This document shows, piece after piece, positions 43,197 through 51,337 of a DNA stretch of 64,000 bases. The notes under the pieces are model-generated. The model was given only the letters and a program-made list of their open reading frames with translations, was not told the origin of the DNA and did no database searches. The translations under genes and the position numbers were made by a program. Where the stretch lies: contig NZ_SNZH01000008.1 in assembly GCF_004363655.1 (NCBI RefSeq), forward strand, positions 124,001 through 188,000, read 5' to 3'. The first letter of the stretch is position 1, and the number at the start of each line of letters is the position of its first letter. Source of the DNA: Tahibacter aquaticus (GTDB lineage Bacteria > Pseudomonadota > Gammaproteobacteria > Xanthomonadales > Rhodanobacteraceae).

Positions 43197-44669
43197 TCAA
43201 GGGGTGCGGGCGGCGCCCAGTTGCAGGCTGACGCGGCCGATCTCGCTCTGGCCCTGGCGGGTGGCCTGGAACGGCACGTTCGACAAAGTGAAGGGCAGTT
43301 GCAGCGTCTCGTGTGCGCCGTGTTCGCGCGCGGCTTCGATATGCACGACGTAGTTGCCCGCGGGCAGGGCGCGGCCCTGGTCGTCGCGGCCGTTCCAGTC
43401 CAGCGAATAGCGGCCGGCCTTGCGCGTGGCGCGGGCGATGCCGCTCAGGCTGGCCTCGTTGGCGCGGCCGTGCCGGCGCCACCACTGCGGCAGCAGCTGC
43501 AGCCAGCGCGTGTTGTCGCCCAGTACGAGCAGCTGGCTCAGGGCCGTGCCGTCGGCGGCGGCGATCCAGATCGCCAGATAAGGCCGCGTGTAGTCGGCCG
43601 CATCGATGCGGGGAATCTCGTAGTCGAGGGTGAAGGAAAAACCCGCCGGCCAGGCCGGTTCGCTGCGTGTGTCGGCGCTGAGCAGAGCGTGCCAGCCCGA
43701 CGAGGCGAAACGCGCGCCGGATTCGGCCACGATCAGTGCCTCCACATTGTCCAGCTTTTCCACCAGGTCGAGGCCTTCGCGTATCGGCAGCACGGTCAAT
43801 GCCGTGGCCAGTGCATCGGCCGTGGCGGCATCCGGAGCGACGACGACGGACGACGGCGCATAGGCCACCGGCCAGCCGTCGCGCGGCGTGAGGATATGGC
43901 TGTAGTGCTTGCGCGCAATGTCCACGCCGCGGCTGGTGTGGCCGCTGGCAGCGATTGCGCGCGAGCGCAATTCCAGCGTGGCAATGGTGCCGCCGTTGTC
44001 GCGCGGCATGAGCGGATCGGCGATGCCGACGCGCCAGGGCTTGCCCGCTTGCGCTTCGCCCCAGTAGAACGCGTCGCCGCCGATGTCGATCTTGATGCCG
44101 CTCGCCGCCGGTGCCGCGGCACGCGCCTTGTGCAAGGCCTGGTCGATGATCCAGCCCTTGGCCAGGCCGTCGGTCTCGAACTGCAGCCCTGGCGGGCGTT
44201 GCAGCGGCGCATCGCCGCCGGCATCGAACCGGGTGCGCTGGATGTCGCCGGCGAGCTTGCGCAGTGCGGCGCGGTCGGGAGGAACTTGTGTAGTTTCAGC
44301 GGAACGCCACGTATTCAATAGTTCACCGAGGCGGCAGCTGAATGCATTCGCCGTTGCTGCGCGCCAGCGCTCGCACAGGCGCAGCACATGGCGCAGTTCG
44401 GTCGACACGTCCTGTGCGCCTTCGCTGCGATTGAAGCGTGCCAGTTCGCTGTTCTCCTGCCAGACGCTGAGTACTGCATCCAGCCGCGCGATCTCGGCCA
44501 GCGCGGCCGCGGCCGCCGCATCGGCCTGTGCCGGCGGTGCACCGGCTACTTGCATGTCGAACGAAGTGCCCAGCACGTTCTCGCGCGGGTAGTGCGCCGG
44601 TGGCGCGGCGCCGGCGCTGCCCGAAAAAAGCGCGAGCGCCAGCAGCACGCCGTATAAGGCATGGGTCAC
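43197..44669 (-). CDS. ApbE-like FAD:protein FMN transferase fused to DUF2271
   Basis: The 490-aa exported protein joins two usually separate units. Residues about 28-300 are ApbE: NVLGTSFDMQVAG, ARLDAVLSVWQENSELARFNRS, FETDGLAKGWIIDQA, GIKIDIGGDAFYWG, and the C-terminal ATADALATALTVLP metal/FAD-site segment. ApbE covalently attaches FMN to Thr/Ser of partner proteins in the periplasm. Residues about 345-485 (FSFTLDYEIPRIDAADYTRPYLAIWIAAADGTALSQLLVLGDNTRWLQLLPQWWRR...RAGRYSLDWNGRDDQG.ALPAGNYVVHIEAARE) match DUF2271, a beta-rich domain regularly encoded beside iron-uptake receptors with PepSY proteins. The likely role is flavin-dependent handling of iron in the envelope. The start is GTG at 44669, 6 nt after AGAGGAA. 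Confidence 0.85.
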   Translation of the reverse strand: MTHALYGVLLALALFSGSAGAAPPAHYPRENVLGTSFDMQVAGAPPAQADAAAAAALAEIARLDAVLSVWQENSELARFNRSEGAQDVSTELRHVLRLCERWRAATANAFSCRLGELLNTWRSAETTQVPPDRAALRKLAGDIQRTRFDAGGDAPLQRPPGLQFETDGLAKGWIIDQALHKARAAAPAASGIKIDIGGDAFYWGEAQAGKPWRVGIADPLMPRDNGGTIATLELRSRAIAASGHTSRGVDIARKHYSHILTPRDGWPVAYAPSSVVVAPDAATADALATALTVLPIREGLDLVEKLDNVEALIVAESGARFASSGWHALLSADTRSEPAWPAGFSFTLDYEIPRIDAADYTRPYLAIWIAAADGTALSQLLVLGDNTRWLQLLPQWWRRHGRANEASLSGIARATRKAGRYSLDWNGRDDQGRALPAGNYVVHIEAAREHGAHETLQLPFTLSNVPFQATRQGQSEIGRVSLQLGAARTP

Positions 44670-44768
44670 GGAAAATTCCTCTGGATGGGACGCGGCAGGG
44701 CAAGACGCCGCACGCAGGTGTGCGGTGCGCGCGGCGACGGTTTTCCGGTTTTGCTCGCTATAGGCGGC

Positions 44769-45725
44769 TTATCGCGGTGAAGCGGCTTTCTCGCGGCTTG
44801 CGGCGGCATCCTTGCTCTCGCTGCCGGGCTCGCGCGGCGGCGGCGGTGGATCGTCGCGGCTGACCACGCCGTCCCTGGCGGTGTCGAGGCGGTCGAACAT
44901 GCGCTGGCCCGAGGCGGTGTATTCGGCCGCGCCGATCTTGTCGTCGGCGTTCGTGTCCAGCGCCTTGAAGCGCACGCCGGACTGCTTGTTCGAGGCCTCG
45001 CGGTTCTTCGCGATCTGGCGGTCCAGCCGGTCCTCGAACTCACTCTGGTATTCCTCGGCATCGATGCGGCCGTCGTGGCTGGCATCGGTACGCGCGAAGG
45101 CTTCGCCGCGCTGGCGGTCGAATTCCGTCCGCGTCACGGCACCGTCGCCGTCGGCGTCGTAGATCTCCAGCAGGCCGGCACGGGTATGCGTGCTCGGCAT
45201 CTTCAGCACATCGCGGCGCGGCGGCTTCGCATTGGCCTTTGCGGTCGTTGCGGCCGGCTGCGCGGGGCGTGCCGGTTCGGCGTCGGCGGCGTCTACCTTG
45301 CCGTCCTTGTTGGTATCGATATGTACAAAGCCGCGTTCGCCGGAGGCGTCGAACTCGGCCCGGCTGATAAAGCCGTCGGCGTCCTTGTCGACGGAGCGAA
45401 AGCGCGTCTGCGTCTGCTCGACCTGGCCCTTGCGCGCGTGGTCGAGTTCGCGGTCGTGCCGGCCCGCGTATTCGCTGACGTATTCGTCGAGGTCGACCTG
45501 GCCATCCTTGTTCGCGTCGGTTTCGGCATAGCGCACCTGGCGGAAACTGGCGAATTCCGCCGCGTCGACCTTGCCGTCGCCGTTGCTGTCGTATTGCTCG
45601 ATGAAGAACGCCGTGGCCTGGGCGCCGTTTTCGTGAGTGGCCGTGCTGGGCTTGTCGGCGGCGATCGATGCCGTGGCAAGGGTGGCGCTCGCACAGGCGA
45701 GGGCGGTGATCAGGTGCTTTTTCAT
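44769..45725 (-). CDS. Periplasmic protein with eight EF-hand calcium loops
   Basis: The 318-aa product has a signal peptide (MKKHLITALACASATLATASIAA) and eight EF-hand-like 12-residue loops in two groups of four: DSNGDGKVDAAEF, DANKDGQVDLDEY, DKDADGFISRAEF, DTNKDGKVDAAD, then DADGDGAVTRTEF, DASHDGRIDAEEY, DTNADDKIGAAEY, DTARDGVVSRDD. Most keep the 1,3,5,7,12 acidic ligand pattern; the seventh lacks Gly at position 6 and the fourth and eighth end in Asp. The two halves are joined by a Pro/Ala linker near 155-175. It lies 28 nt downstream of the DUF4198 gene in an operon with ApbE and a TonB receptor, where calcium binding may serve as sensing or structural control. The 15-codon upstream extension is not signal-like. 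Confidence 0.85.
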   Translation of the reverse strand: MKKHLITALACASATLATASIAADKPSTATHENGAQATAFFIEQYDSNGDGKVDAAEFASFRQVRYAETDANKDGQVDLDEYVSEYAGRHDRELDHARKGQVEQTQTRFRSVDKDADGFISRAEFDASGERGFVHIDTNKDGKVDAADAEPARPAQPAATTAKANAKPPRRDVLKMPSTHTRAGLLEIYDADGDGAVTRTEFDRQRGEAFARTDASHDGRIDAEEYQSEFEDRLDRQIAKNREASNKQSGVRFKALDTNADDKIGAAEYTASGQRMFDRLDTARDGVVSRDDPPPPPREPGSESKDAAASREKAASPR

Positions 45726-45753
45726 GCTGCTGCTCCGCGGGCGCTGGGTTCGA

Positions 45754-46548
45754 TCACTGTTCGAGTACACGGAAGCTCAACGTGTAGTTGAAGCCGTATT
45801 CGGGCGCCGTCGCGCCGGCCGGTGCCTTGCCGCGATAGCGGATCAATGCGAGCCAGGTACCGGCCCTGGGCAGGGCAAAGCTGGCCTTGCCGTCAGCGCC
45901 GGTAGTCAGCGAGGCAGCGGCTTTCTTGCTTGCCGCGTCGTTGCTGGCGGGGAAAATCTCCACCAGCTGGTTGGCCAGCGGCTTGCCGTCGAAGTGCACG
46001 GCGAAATCGAATTTTTCGCCCGTGTACAGATCGCTGGGATGGCTGACGGGAACGAGTTCCAGCCCGCTCGCATACGGCTTCAGCGCGGCCGGCGACGGCG
46101 CACCGAGCGTGACATAGGCTTCGGCCAGGCTGACCGACTGGTAGTGGGCCAGCAGCGTGGCCCCGGCCGGCAGGGCCTTGGCCGGGTCGCGCGTGCTTTC
46201 CTTCTTGCCGTCGAGTTCCCAGGTGCGGAATACCGCGCCGAGACGGCGGCCGCTGCTGAAGCGGTAGGTGCCTTTGCCGTCGAGCGTGTGCTCGACCACG
46301 GCGCGGGTCTTCAGGCGCTGCACGGTATCGACCGGCGATGTCTTGCCGGCCGGATCGATGACGACGAACTCGCTGTTGTCGAACACGACTTCAGGCACGA
46401 AAAAGTGTTCGCCGAAGGCGGCGTCGAGCGTGACCAGATCGCCGTTCATCGGTTCGAAGCTGGCCGGAGCCAGGTATGGCGTATGTGCCTGCACGGCGGA
46501 AACGGCGAATGCCAGCAGTGCGCCCGCGCACAGCGAAAGCGATTTCAT
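45754..46548 (-). CDS. DUF4198 periplasmic protein
   Basis: The 264-aa exported protein (signal MKSLSLCAGALLAFAVSAVQA, mature start HTPYL) shows the DUF4198 pattern: an N-terminal His-Thr-Pro at the mature end, LVTLDAAFGEHFFVPEVVFDNSEF, and a C-terminal Ig-like beta domain (LVPVSHPSDLYTGEKFDFAVHFDGKPLANQLVEIFPA...GKASFALPRAGTWLALIRYRG). DUF4198 proteins are found in metal-uptake loci for nickel, cobalt and iron, and the free N-terminal His may bind metal. It is the first gene behind the promoter with the Fur-box-like site at 46604-46632 and leads the operon to the EF-hand, ApbE and TonB-receptor genes. Confidence 0.85.
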   Translation of the reverse strand: MKSLSLCAGALLAFAVSAVQAHTPYLAPASFEPMNGDLVTLDAAFGEHFFVPEVVFDNSEFVVIDPAGKTSPVDTVQRLKTRAVVEHTLDGKGTYRFSSGRRLGAVFRTWELDGKKESTRDPAKALPAGATLLAHYQSVSLAEAYVTLGAPSPAALKPYASGLELVPVSHPSDLYTGEKFDFAVHFDGKPLANQLVEIFPASNDAASKKAAASLTTGADGKASFALPRAGTWLALIRYRGKAPAGATAPEYGFNYTLSFRVLEQ

Positions 46549-46603
46549 GGTGATGCCCCTGGGTAGTGGCCCGGGCGGAATCGGCTGGGGCAGGAAGCGG
46601 GCG

Positions 46604-46632
46604 AAATTACCTCAAATGCGAATGATTCTCAA
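46604..46632 (-). promoter_or_regulatory. Promoter with overlapping Fur-box-like palindrome
   Basis: On the minus strand TTGAGA (46632-46627) and TAATTT (46609-46604) are separated by exactly 17 nt, a good sigma-70 pair about 60 nt before the DUF4198 start. TGCGAAT-G-ATTCTCA (46617-46631) is a 7-1-7 palindrome that agrees with the Fur consensus TGATAATNATTATCA at 11 of its 14 defined positions. It covers the -35 and much of the spacer, where Fur-Fe2+ would block RNA polymerase. The whole operon would then be induced when iron is scarce. Confidence 0.65.
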
Positions 46633-46788
46633 CTTTACCGGGTGGTCTGCGAACTTCGACGATCGCCGACGTGAATCGCTCGAATGGAATCGGCCGGCTG
46701 GATCCGCCGGCTTAACCGGACTCCCACTCGGCGCACGGAAGACTTGGGGTATGCTGCACCGTCGCATTTTTGCCACAGGGGGCGGGCA

Positions 46789-48177
46789 ATGGCATCGGGT
46801 CATATTCTGGTTGTCGACGATGAACCCGACATCCGCAGCCTGGTACAGGACATTCTGCAGGACGAGGGTTACCAGGTCAGCGTGGCGGAAAACGCCGCGG
46901 CGGCGCGGGAGGTGCGGCGCCAGATCCGGCCGGACGCGATTCTGCTCGACATCTGGATGCCTGGCACGGACGGCATCAGCCTGCTGCGGGAGTGGTCCGA
47001 GCGCGGCAGCCTGTCCTGTCCGGTGATCATGATATCCGGCCACGGCACGGTGGAAACCGCGGTCGAGGCAACGCGCCTGGGCGCCTACGATTTTGTCGAG
47101 AAGCCGCTGTCGCTGGCCAAGCTGCTGCTGACGGTGGAACGCGCGCTGGAAGCCAGCCGGCTCAAGCGCGAGAACGAAGGACTCAAGCGGCAGGTGCCGG
47201 TACCGCTGGAACCGGTCGGTTCTTCCCGCGTGATGCAGTCGCTGCGCACCCAGCTGGAACGCCTGGCCGCGCACGATACCTGGCTGCTGCTCAGCGGCGA
47301 GGCGGGCAGCGGCAAGGAATCGCTGGCGCGCTGGCTGCACGAGAAAAGCGCGCGCCGCAGCGGCCCGTTCATCACGGTTGCCTCGGGTTCGATCGCGCGC
47401 GACCACGCCGCGCAGACCCTGTTCGGCTCGGAAGAGACCGGTGCGGTGCAGCTGGGCCTGCTGGAACAGGCCAACGGCGGCACCTTGTACCTGGACGAAG
47501 TGGCCGAGCTGGATGCGGAACTGCAGCTGCGCCTGTCTTCCACGCTGGAGCGGCGCGCACTGATCCGCTGCGGCGGGCGCGAACCGGTAGGCCTCGACGT
47601 GCGCGTGATTGCCGCCACGGCGCAGGACCTGGACAGTCTGGTCGCCGCCGGGCGTTTCCGCGAAGAGCTGTTCTACCAGCTCAAGGTGGTGCCGCTGGCC
47701 GTGCCGGCGCTGCGCGAGCGCGTCGAGGATGTGCCGGAACTGCTGCAGTACTACGCCGACTTTTTTTCCAATCGGGATAAGTTGCCTTATCGCATCTTCC
47801 CGGTGTCGGTACAGAACCGCCTGCGCAACTACACCTGGCCGGGCAACCAGCGCGAGCTGCGCAACCTGGTGCAGCGCCTGCTGATTCTCGGCGCGGCGCC
47901 CGAGGTCGACCTGGCCGAAGTCGAGCAGGCGCTGAGCGGCAGTGCGCCGGCGGCGCGGCCGGTAGCGCTGCGCGGCGAAGGTTTCGACATCGACTACGGC
48001 CTGCCCCTGCGCGAGGCGCGCGAGCAGTTCGAGCGCGTCTATCTGCTGCGCCAGCTGCAGGAAACCGGCGGCAGCGTGGGCAAGCTGGCCAAGCTGGTCG
48101 GCATGGAACGCACGCATCTGTATCGCAAGCTGCGCGACCTGGGCGTGGATGTGAAGGCTGGCGCGCGCGAGGATTGA
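46789..48177 (+). CDS. ntrX: NtrX-like response regulator lacking GAFTGA
   Basis: The 462-aa product has a receiver domain (HILVVDDEPDIRSLVQDILQDEGYQVSVAEN, phospho-acceptor Asp54 in ILLDIWMPGTDG, EKPL). It then has an AAA+ domain (Walker A LLLSGEAGSGKESLARWLH, Walker B GGTLYLDEVAEL, RVIAATAQDL, AAGRFREELFYQLKVVPL) and a Fis-like HTH at the end (GGSVGKLAKLVGMERTHLYRKLRDLGVD). The ending (LREAREQFERVYLLRQL) is that of NtrX. Where sigma-54 activators have GAFTGA before the second part of the AAA+ fold, the sequence goes directly from TLFGSEETGAVQLGLLEQANGG, so the loop that touches sigma-54 is missing. Activation through sigma-54 is therefore doubtful. The gene heads a run of four signalling genes, 19 nt before the Ser/Thr kinase. 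Confidence 0.8.
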   Translation: MASGHILVVDDEPDIRSLVQDILQDEGYQVSVAENAAAAREVRRQIRPDAILLDIWMPGTDGISLLREWSERGSLSCPVIMISGHGTVETAVEATRLGAYDFVEKPLSLAKLLLTVERALEASRLKRENEGLKRQVPVPLEPVGSSRVMQSLRTQLERLAAHDTWLLLSGEAGSGKESLARWLHEKSARRSGPFITVASGSIARDHAAQTLFGSEETGAVQLGLLEQANGGTLYLDEVAELDAELQLRLSSTLERRALIRCGGREPVGLDVRVIAATAQDLDSLVAAGRFREELFYQLKVVPLAVPALRERVEDVPELLQYYADFFSNRDKLPYRIFPVSVQNRLRNYTWPGNQRELRNLVQRLLILGAAPEVDLAEVEQALSGSAPAARPVALRGEGFDIDYGLPLREAREQFERVYLLRQLQETGGSVGKLAKLVGMERTHLYRKLRDLGVDVKAGARED

Positions 48178-48196
48178 CGCGTCCGAGGATCTGCGC

Positions 48197-50629
48197 ATGC
48201 GCGACTCTGCTCACCTCACCACACAGGCCGATGTGACCGCTGGCAGTGCCGGCGAGGCATTGCCGCTGCGCATAGGGCCGTACGAGATTCTCGGCCTGCT
48301 CGGCGAAGGCGCCATGGGCCGCGTCTACCGTGCGCGCGAAGCACAGCCGCCGCGCGAGGTGGCACTGAAAGTGCTGCAGGCGCTGGGCAGTTCGGCGCTG
48401 AGCCGCTTTCGCCGCGAAGTGGAAATGCTGGCGCAGCTGGAACACCCGGGCATTGCGCGCCTGTACGCGGCCAGCGACGCTTCCAGCGAGGCCGGCGGTC
48501 CGCCCTGGCTGGCGCTGGAATACGTGCGCGGCCACGATCTGCTGCGCCATGCGCGCGAACGCCATCTCGACCTGGATGCGCGCCTGCGCCTGCTGATCGA
48601 CGTCTGCCGTGCGGTGCATTTCGCCCATGGCCGCGGCGTGATCCACCGCGATCTCAAGCCGGGCAATATCCTGGTCGACGACGACGGCCAGCCCAAGGTG
48701 CTGGATTTCGGCATTGCCCGCCTGGCCGACGGCTGGTCGCGCGATGTCACCCAGCTGGGCCAGGTGCTGGGCACCGTGCCGTACATGAGCCCGGAGCAGC
48801 TGTCCGGCCACAGCGCCCAGGTGGATGCGCGCAGCGATGTCTATGCGCTCGGCTGCATCGCCTACGAGCTGATCGGCGGGCGCCTGCCGCATCCGCAGTT
48901 GTCCACGTCTACACTTTTCGAGGCCATCGACATCGTGCGCCACCAGGCGCCCGAGCCGCTGGGCCGCCTGGCCGCCGCGGCGCGCGGCGATCTGGAGACG
49001 GTGGTAATGAAGGCGCTGGCGGGCGAGCCGGCGCAGCGCTACAGCTCGGCCGCGGAATTCGCTGCCGACCTGGAGCGGGTACGCGCGCACCGGCCGGTGG
49101 AAGCCAGGCCGCCGACCCTGGGCTATCTGCTCGCGCGCTTCGTGCGCCGCCATCGCCTGGCCAGTGCCGCTGCGGCATTCAGCCTGCTGGCACTGGTCGC
49201 GGCCAGCGTGGTGTCGCTGCGCCTGGCCTGGTCCGAAGCGGCGGCGCGGCGCGAAGCCGAGGCACGCGCGGCGGAAGCCGGCGCGGTCAACGGCTTTCTC
49301 GAACGCATGCTGGTCAGCGCCGATCCCGAGCGCAGCCAGAACGACCTGACCGTGCGCAGTGTGCTCGATGCCGCCCAGGCTGAACTGGGCCAGGCCGGCC
49401 TGCCGCCGCTGGCGGCGGCACGGGTCAGCCTGACCCTGGCCACCAGCCTGCTGCGCCTGGGCGAGACGGCGCGCGCGGAACAGCTGTTCGGCCAGTCCCT
49501 GCAGTCGCTGGATCCCGCCGCGCCTCTGGCGCTGCGCGATGCCTTGCAGGTCGGCCAGGCGCGCGCACTGTATACGCAGCAGAAGTACGCCGCGGCCGAT
49601 GCGCTGCTGCTGCCGCTGCTGCAGCGCACAGATCCACCTCTGGAAAAATCCATCGCGATCGACGCGCGCCTGGCCCAGGCCGAAGGCCTGCTCGCCCAGG
49701 GCAAGTCGGCAGTGGCGGAAGAGCTGCTGCGGCCCCTGCTCAAGGATGCGCAGACGCAACTGGGCGAAAGCCATGCCCTGAGCCTGGCGATCAGCCAGAA
49801 CCTCGGCTCCACCCTGCGCCTGGCCGGCCGCTACGACGAAGCCATCGCCCTGGCCCAGGCCACCCTGGCCGCACACCTGGCCAAGGGCGGTGCCGAGCAT
49901 CCGCAGACCTTGAAGACGCGCAGCCTGCTCGGCGCCCTGTACGAACTGAAAAATGACGATGCCGCGGCCGAGGCGGAATTCCGTGGCGTGCTGGAAGTGC
50001 GCACGCGTGTACTTGGCGCGGCCCATCCGGAAACCACCAACGCCATGCAGGCGCTGGCCTCGTTCCAGGTACGCCGCGGCGAGCTGGATGCGGGCATTGC
50101 GCTGATCCACGACGTGCTGGAAGCGCGCCGCCTGCGCGGCGAGGACAGCACGCCGAACAATCTGCTCGCGCGCAACGTGCTGGCCTATGCGCTGGAAGAC
50201 CAGGGCCGCCTGGCCGAAGCCGAGGCCGAGCTGCGCCGCGTCGTTGCGGCGCAGAGCCGCGACGGCGGCCCGGCCAATGCCGAGGCGATAGGGCCGCGCA
50301 ATAACCTGGCCATGCTGCTGCTCAAGCAGAAGCGTCCGGCCGATGCGCTGGTGGAATTCGACGCATTGGATAAATGGATGCAGGCCAACCTGCCTGCCGG
50401 CCATCCGTATTTCGCCATCTTCGCCAGCAACCGCGGCGAGTGCCTGGCCCAGCTGGGGCGCTGGCAGGAGGCGCGCGCCGTGCTGGAAGGCGCGCACGCG
50501 GCGCTGGCGCAGAAATTCGGTCCGGCCCACGAGCGCACCCGTACCGCGGCCAGCCGTCTTGCGGCGGTCTACCGCCAGCTCGGCGAACACGCCAGGGCGG
50601 CGGCGCTGGACCCGGTCAAGGCCTCGTGA
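48197..50629 (+). CDS. Ser/Thr protein kinase with membrane helix and TPR repeats
   Basis: The 810-aa protein has an N-terminal PknB-type kinase domain (about 28-295): glycine loop LLGEGAMGRVY, Lys58 in VALKVLQ, catalytic Asp152 in IHRDLKPGN, DFG Asp170, and GTVPYMSPEQLSG for the activation segment. All catalytic residues are present. A transmembrane helix follows at about 327-350 (AAFSLLALVAASVVSLRLAW), then about 450 residues of TPR-like helical pairs (for example TLKTRSLLGALYELKNDDAAAEAEFRGVLEVRTRVLGAAHPETTNAMQALASFQVRRGELDAGIALI), expected outside the membrane. This form is frequent in Xanthomonadales. The TGA stop overlaps the GTG start of the histidine kinase gene, so the two are translationally coupled. 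Confidence 0.93.
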   Translation: MRDSAHLTTQADVTAGSAGEALPLRIGPYEILGLLGEGAMGRVYRAREAQPPREVALKVLQALGSSALSRFRREVEMLAQLEHPGIARLYAASDASSEAGGPPWLALEYVRGHDLLRHARERHLDLDARLRLLIDVCRAVHFAHGRGVIHRDLKPGNILVDDDGQPKVLDFGIARLADGWSRDVTQLGQVLGTVPYMSPEQLSGHSAQVDARSDVYALGCIAYELIGGRLPHPQLSTSTLFEAIDIVRHQAPEPLGRLAAAARGDLETVVMKALAGEPAQRYSSAAEFAADLERVRAHRPVEARPPTLGYLLARFVRRHRLASAAAAFSLLALVAASVVSLRLAWSEAAARREAEARAAEAGAVNGFLERMLVSADPERSQNDLTVRSVLDAAQAELGQAGLPPLAAARVSLTLATSLLRLGETARAEQLFGQSLQSLDPAAPLALRDALQVGQARALYTQQKYAAADALLLPLLQRTDPPLEKSIAIDARLAQAEGLLAQGKSAVAEELLRPLLKDAQTQLGESHALSLAISQNLGSTLRLAGRYDEAIALAQATLAAHLAKGGAEHPQTLKTRSLLGALYELKNDDAAAEAEFRGVLEVRTRVLGAAHPETTNAMQALASFQVRRGELDAGIALIHDVLEARRLRGEDSTPNNLLARNVLAYALEDQGRLAEAEAELRRVVAAQSRDGGPANAEAIGPRNNLAMLLLKQKRPADALVEFDALDKWMQANLPAGHPYFAIFASNRGECLAQLGRWQEARAVLEGAHAALAQKFGPAHERTRTAASRLAAVYRQLGEHARAAALDPVKAS

Positions 50630-51333
50630 CGGCGGCGCTGCTGGCGCTGTTCGGCGGGCTGCTGTTTGCGCTGGCGCTCAGCTGGCGGCGCGAGCGGCGT
50701 GCACACCAGTCCACCCTGCGCGCGCTGGAACGCGAGCGCAGTGCGCGCGAACGCGAGATCGGCGAACAGGCCGCCGCGCAGGAGCGCGAGCGCATCTACC
50801 ACGACCTGCACGACGACCTGGGCGCCAAGCTGCTCGGGCTGATCCATGGCGCGACCACGCCGCAGCAGGCCGACCAGGCGCGCGCGCTGCTGCAGGATCT
50901 GCGCGACACGGTCAGCCGTTCCCGCGGCACGCCGGGCACCCTGGGCGACGTGCTGGCGGATATCCGCAGCGAGGCACGCCAGCGCCTGGCCGCGGCTCAG
51001 ATGGAACTGAACTGGGTGGAGAGCGGCGAGCTGCCCGATCCGCCCCTGCGCAGCGAGCAGTCGTTGCATCTGCACCGCATCGTGCGTGAGGCGATCAGCA
51101 ATGCGATACGCCATGCCCAGGCGGCGTCGCTGCGCGTGCGCGTCGCCTGCCGCGGCAACGAACTGCGCCTGGAGCTGACCGACGACGGCCACCGCCGCGT
51201 CGGCGAAGGCCGCGGCACGCAGGGCATGCGCCAGCGCGCACAGGAACTGGACGGCGACATCCGCTGGACCGAAGGCACCGCCGGCGGCACCAAGGTGGTG
51301 CTGGTGTTTCCGCTGCCCGCCGCGGCAGGATAG
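50626..51333 (+). CDS. NarL-family sensor histidine kinase, coupled to the Ser/Thr kinase
   Basis: The 235-aa product begins at a GTG that overlaps the preceding stop (GTGA). One transmembrane helix (TAALLALFGGLLFALALSW) is followed by a short coiled coil. Next is a HisKA_3 dimerisation domain with the motif RIYHDLHDDLGAKLLGLIH (phospho-acceptor His probably His62) and a small HATPase_c (REAISNAIRHAQA as N-box, LTDDGHRR, GTQGMRQRAQELDG). It has no sensory domain of its own. Histidine kinases of this family commonly have an N-terminal TPR block directly before the helix. Here that TPR block is the end of the upstream Ser/Thr kinase, suggesting the two chains work together. Its response regulator is encoded 4 nt downstream. 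Confidence 0.88.
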   Translation: MTAALLALFGGLLFALALSWRRERRAHQSTLRALERERSAREREIGEQAAAQERERIYHDLHDDLGAKLLGLIHGATTPQQADQARALLQDLRDTVSRSRGTPGTLGDVLADIRSEARQRLAAAQMELNWVESGELPDPPLRSEQSLHLHRIVREAISNAIRHAQAASLRVRVACRGNELRLELTDDGHRRVGEGRGTQGMRQRAQELDGDIRWTEGTAGGTKVVLVFPLPAAAG

Positions 51334-51337
51334 GCGC

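Noticed and set aside
46741-46788. Sigma-54 promoter before the NtrX-like gene
   Set aside because: The GG and GC elements found are 8 nt apart, not the required 10.
50620-50635. Programmed frameshift joining the Ser/Thr kinase and histidine kinase
   Set aside because: A -1 shift would join the frames, but there is no slippery heptamer before the stop; a GTGA overlap explains the arrangement simply.
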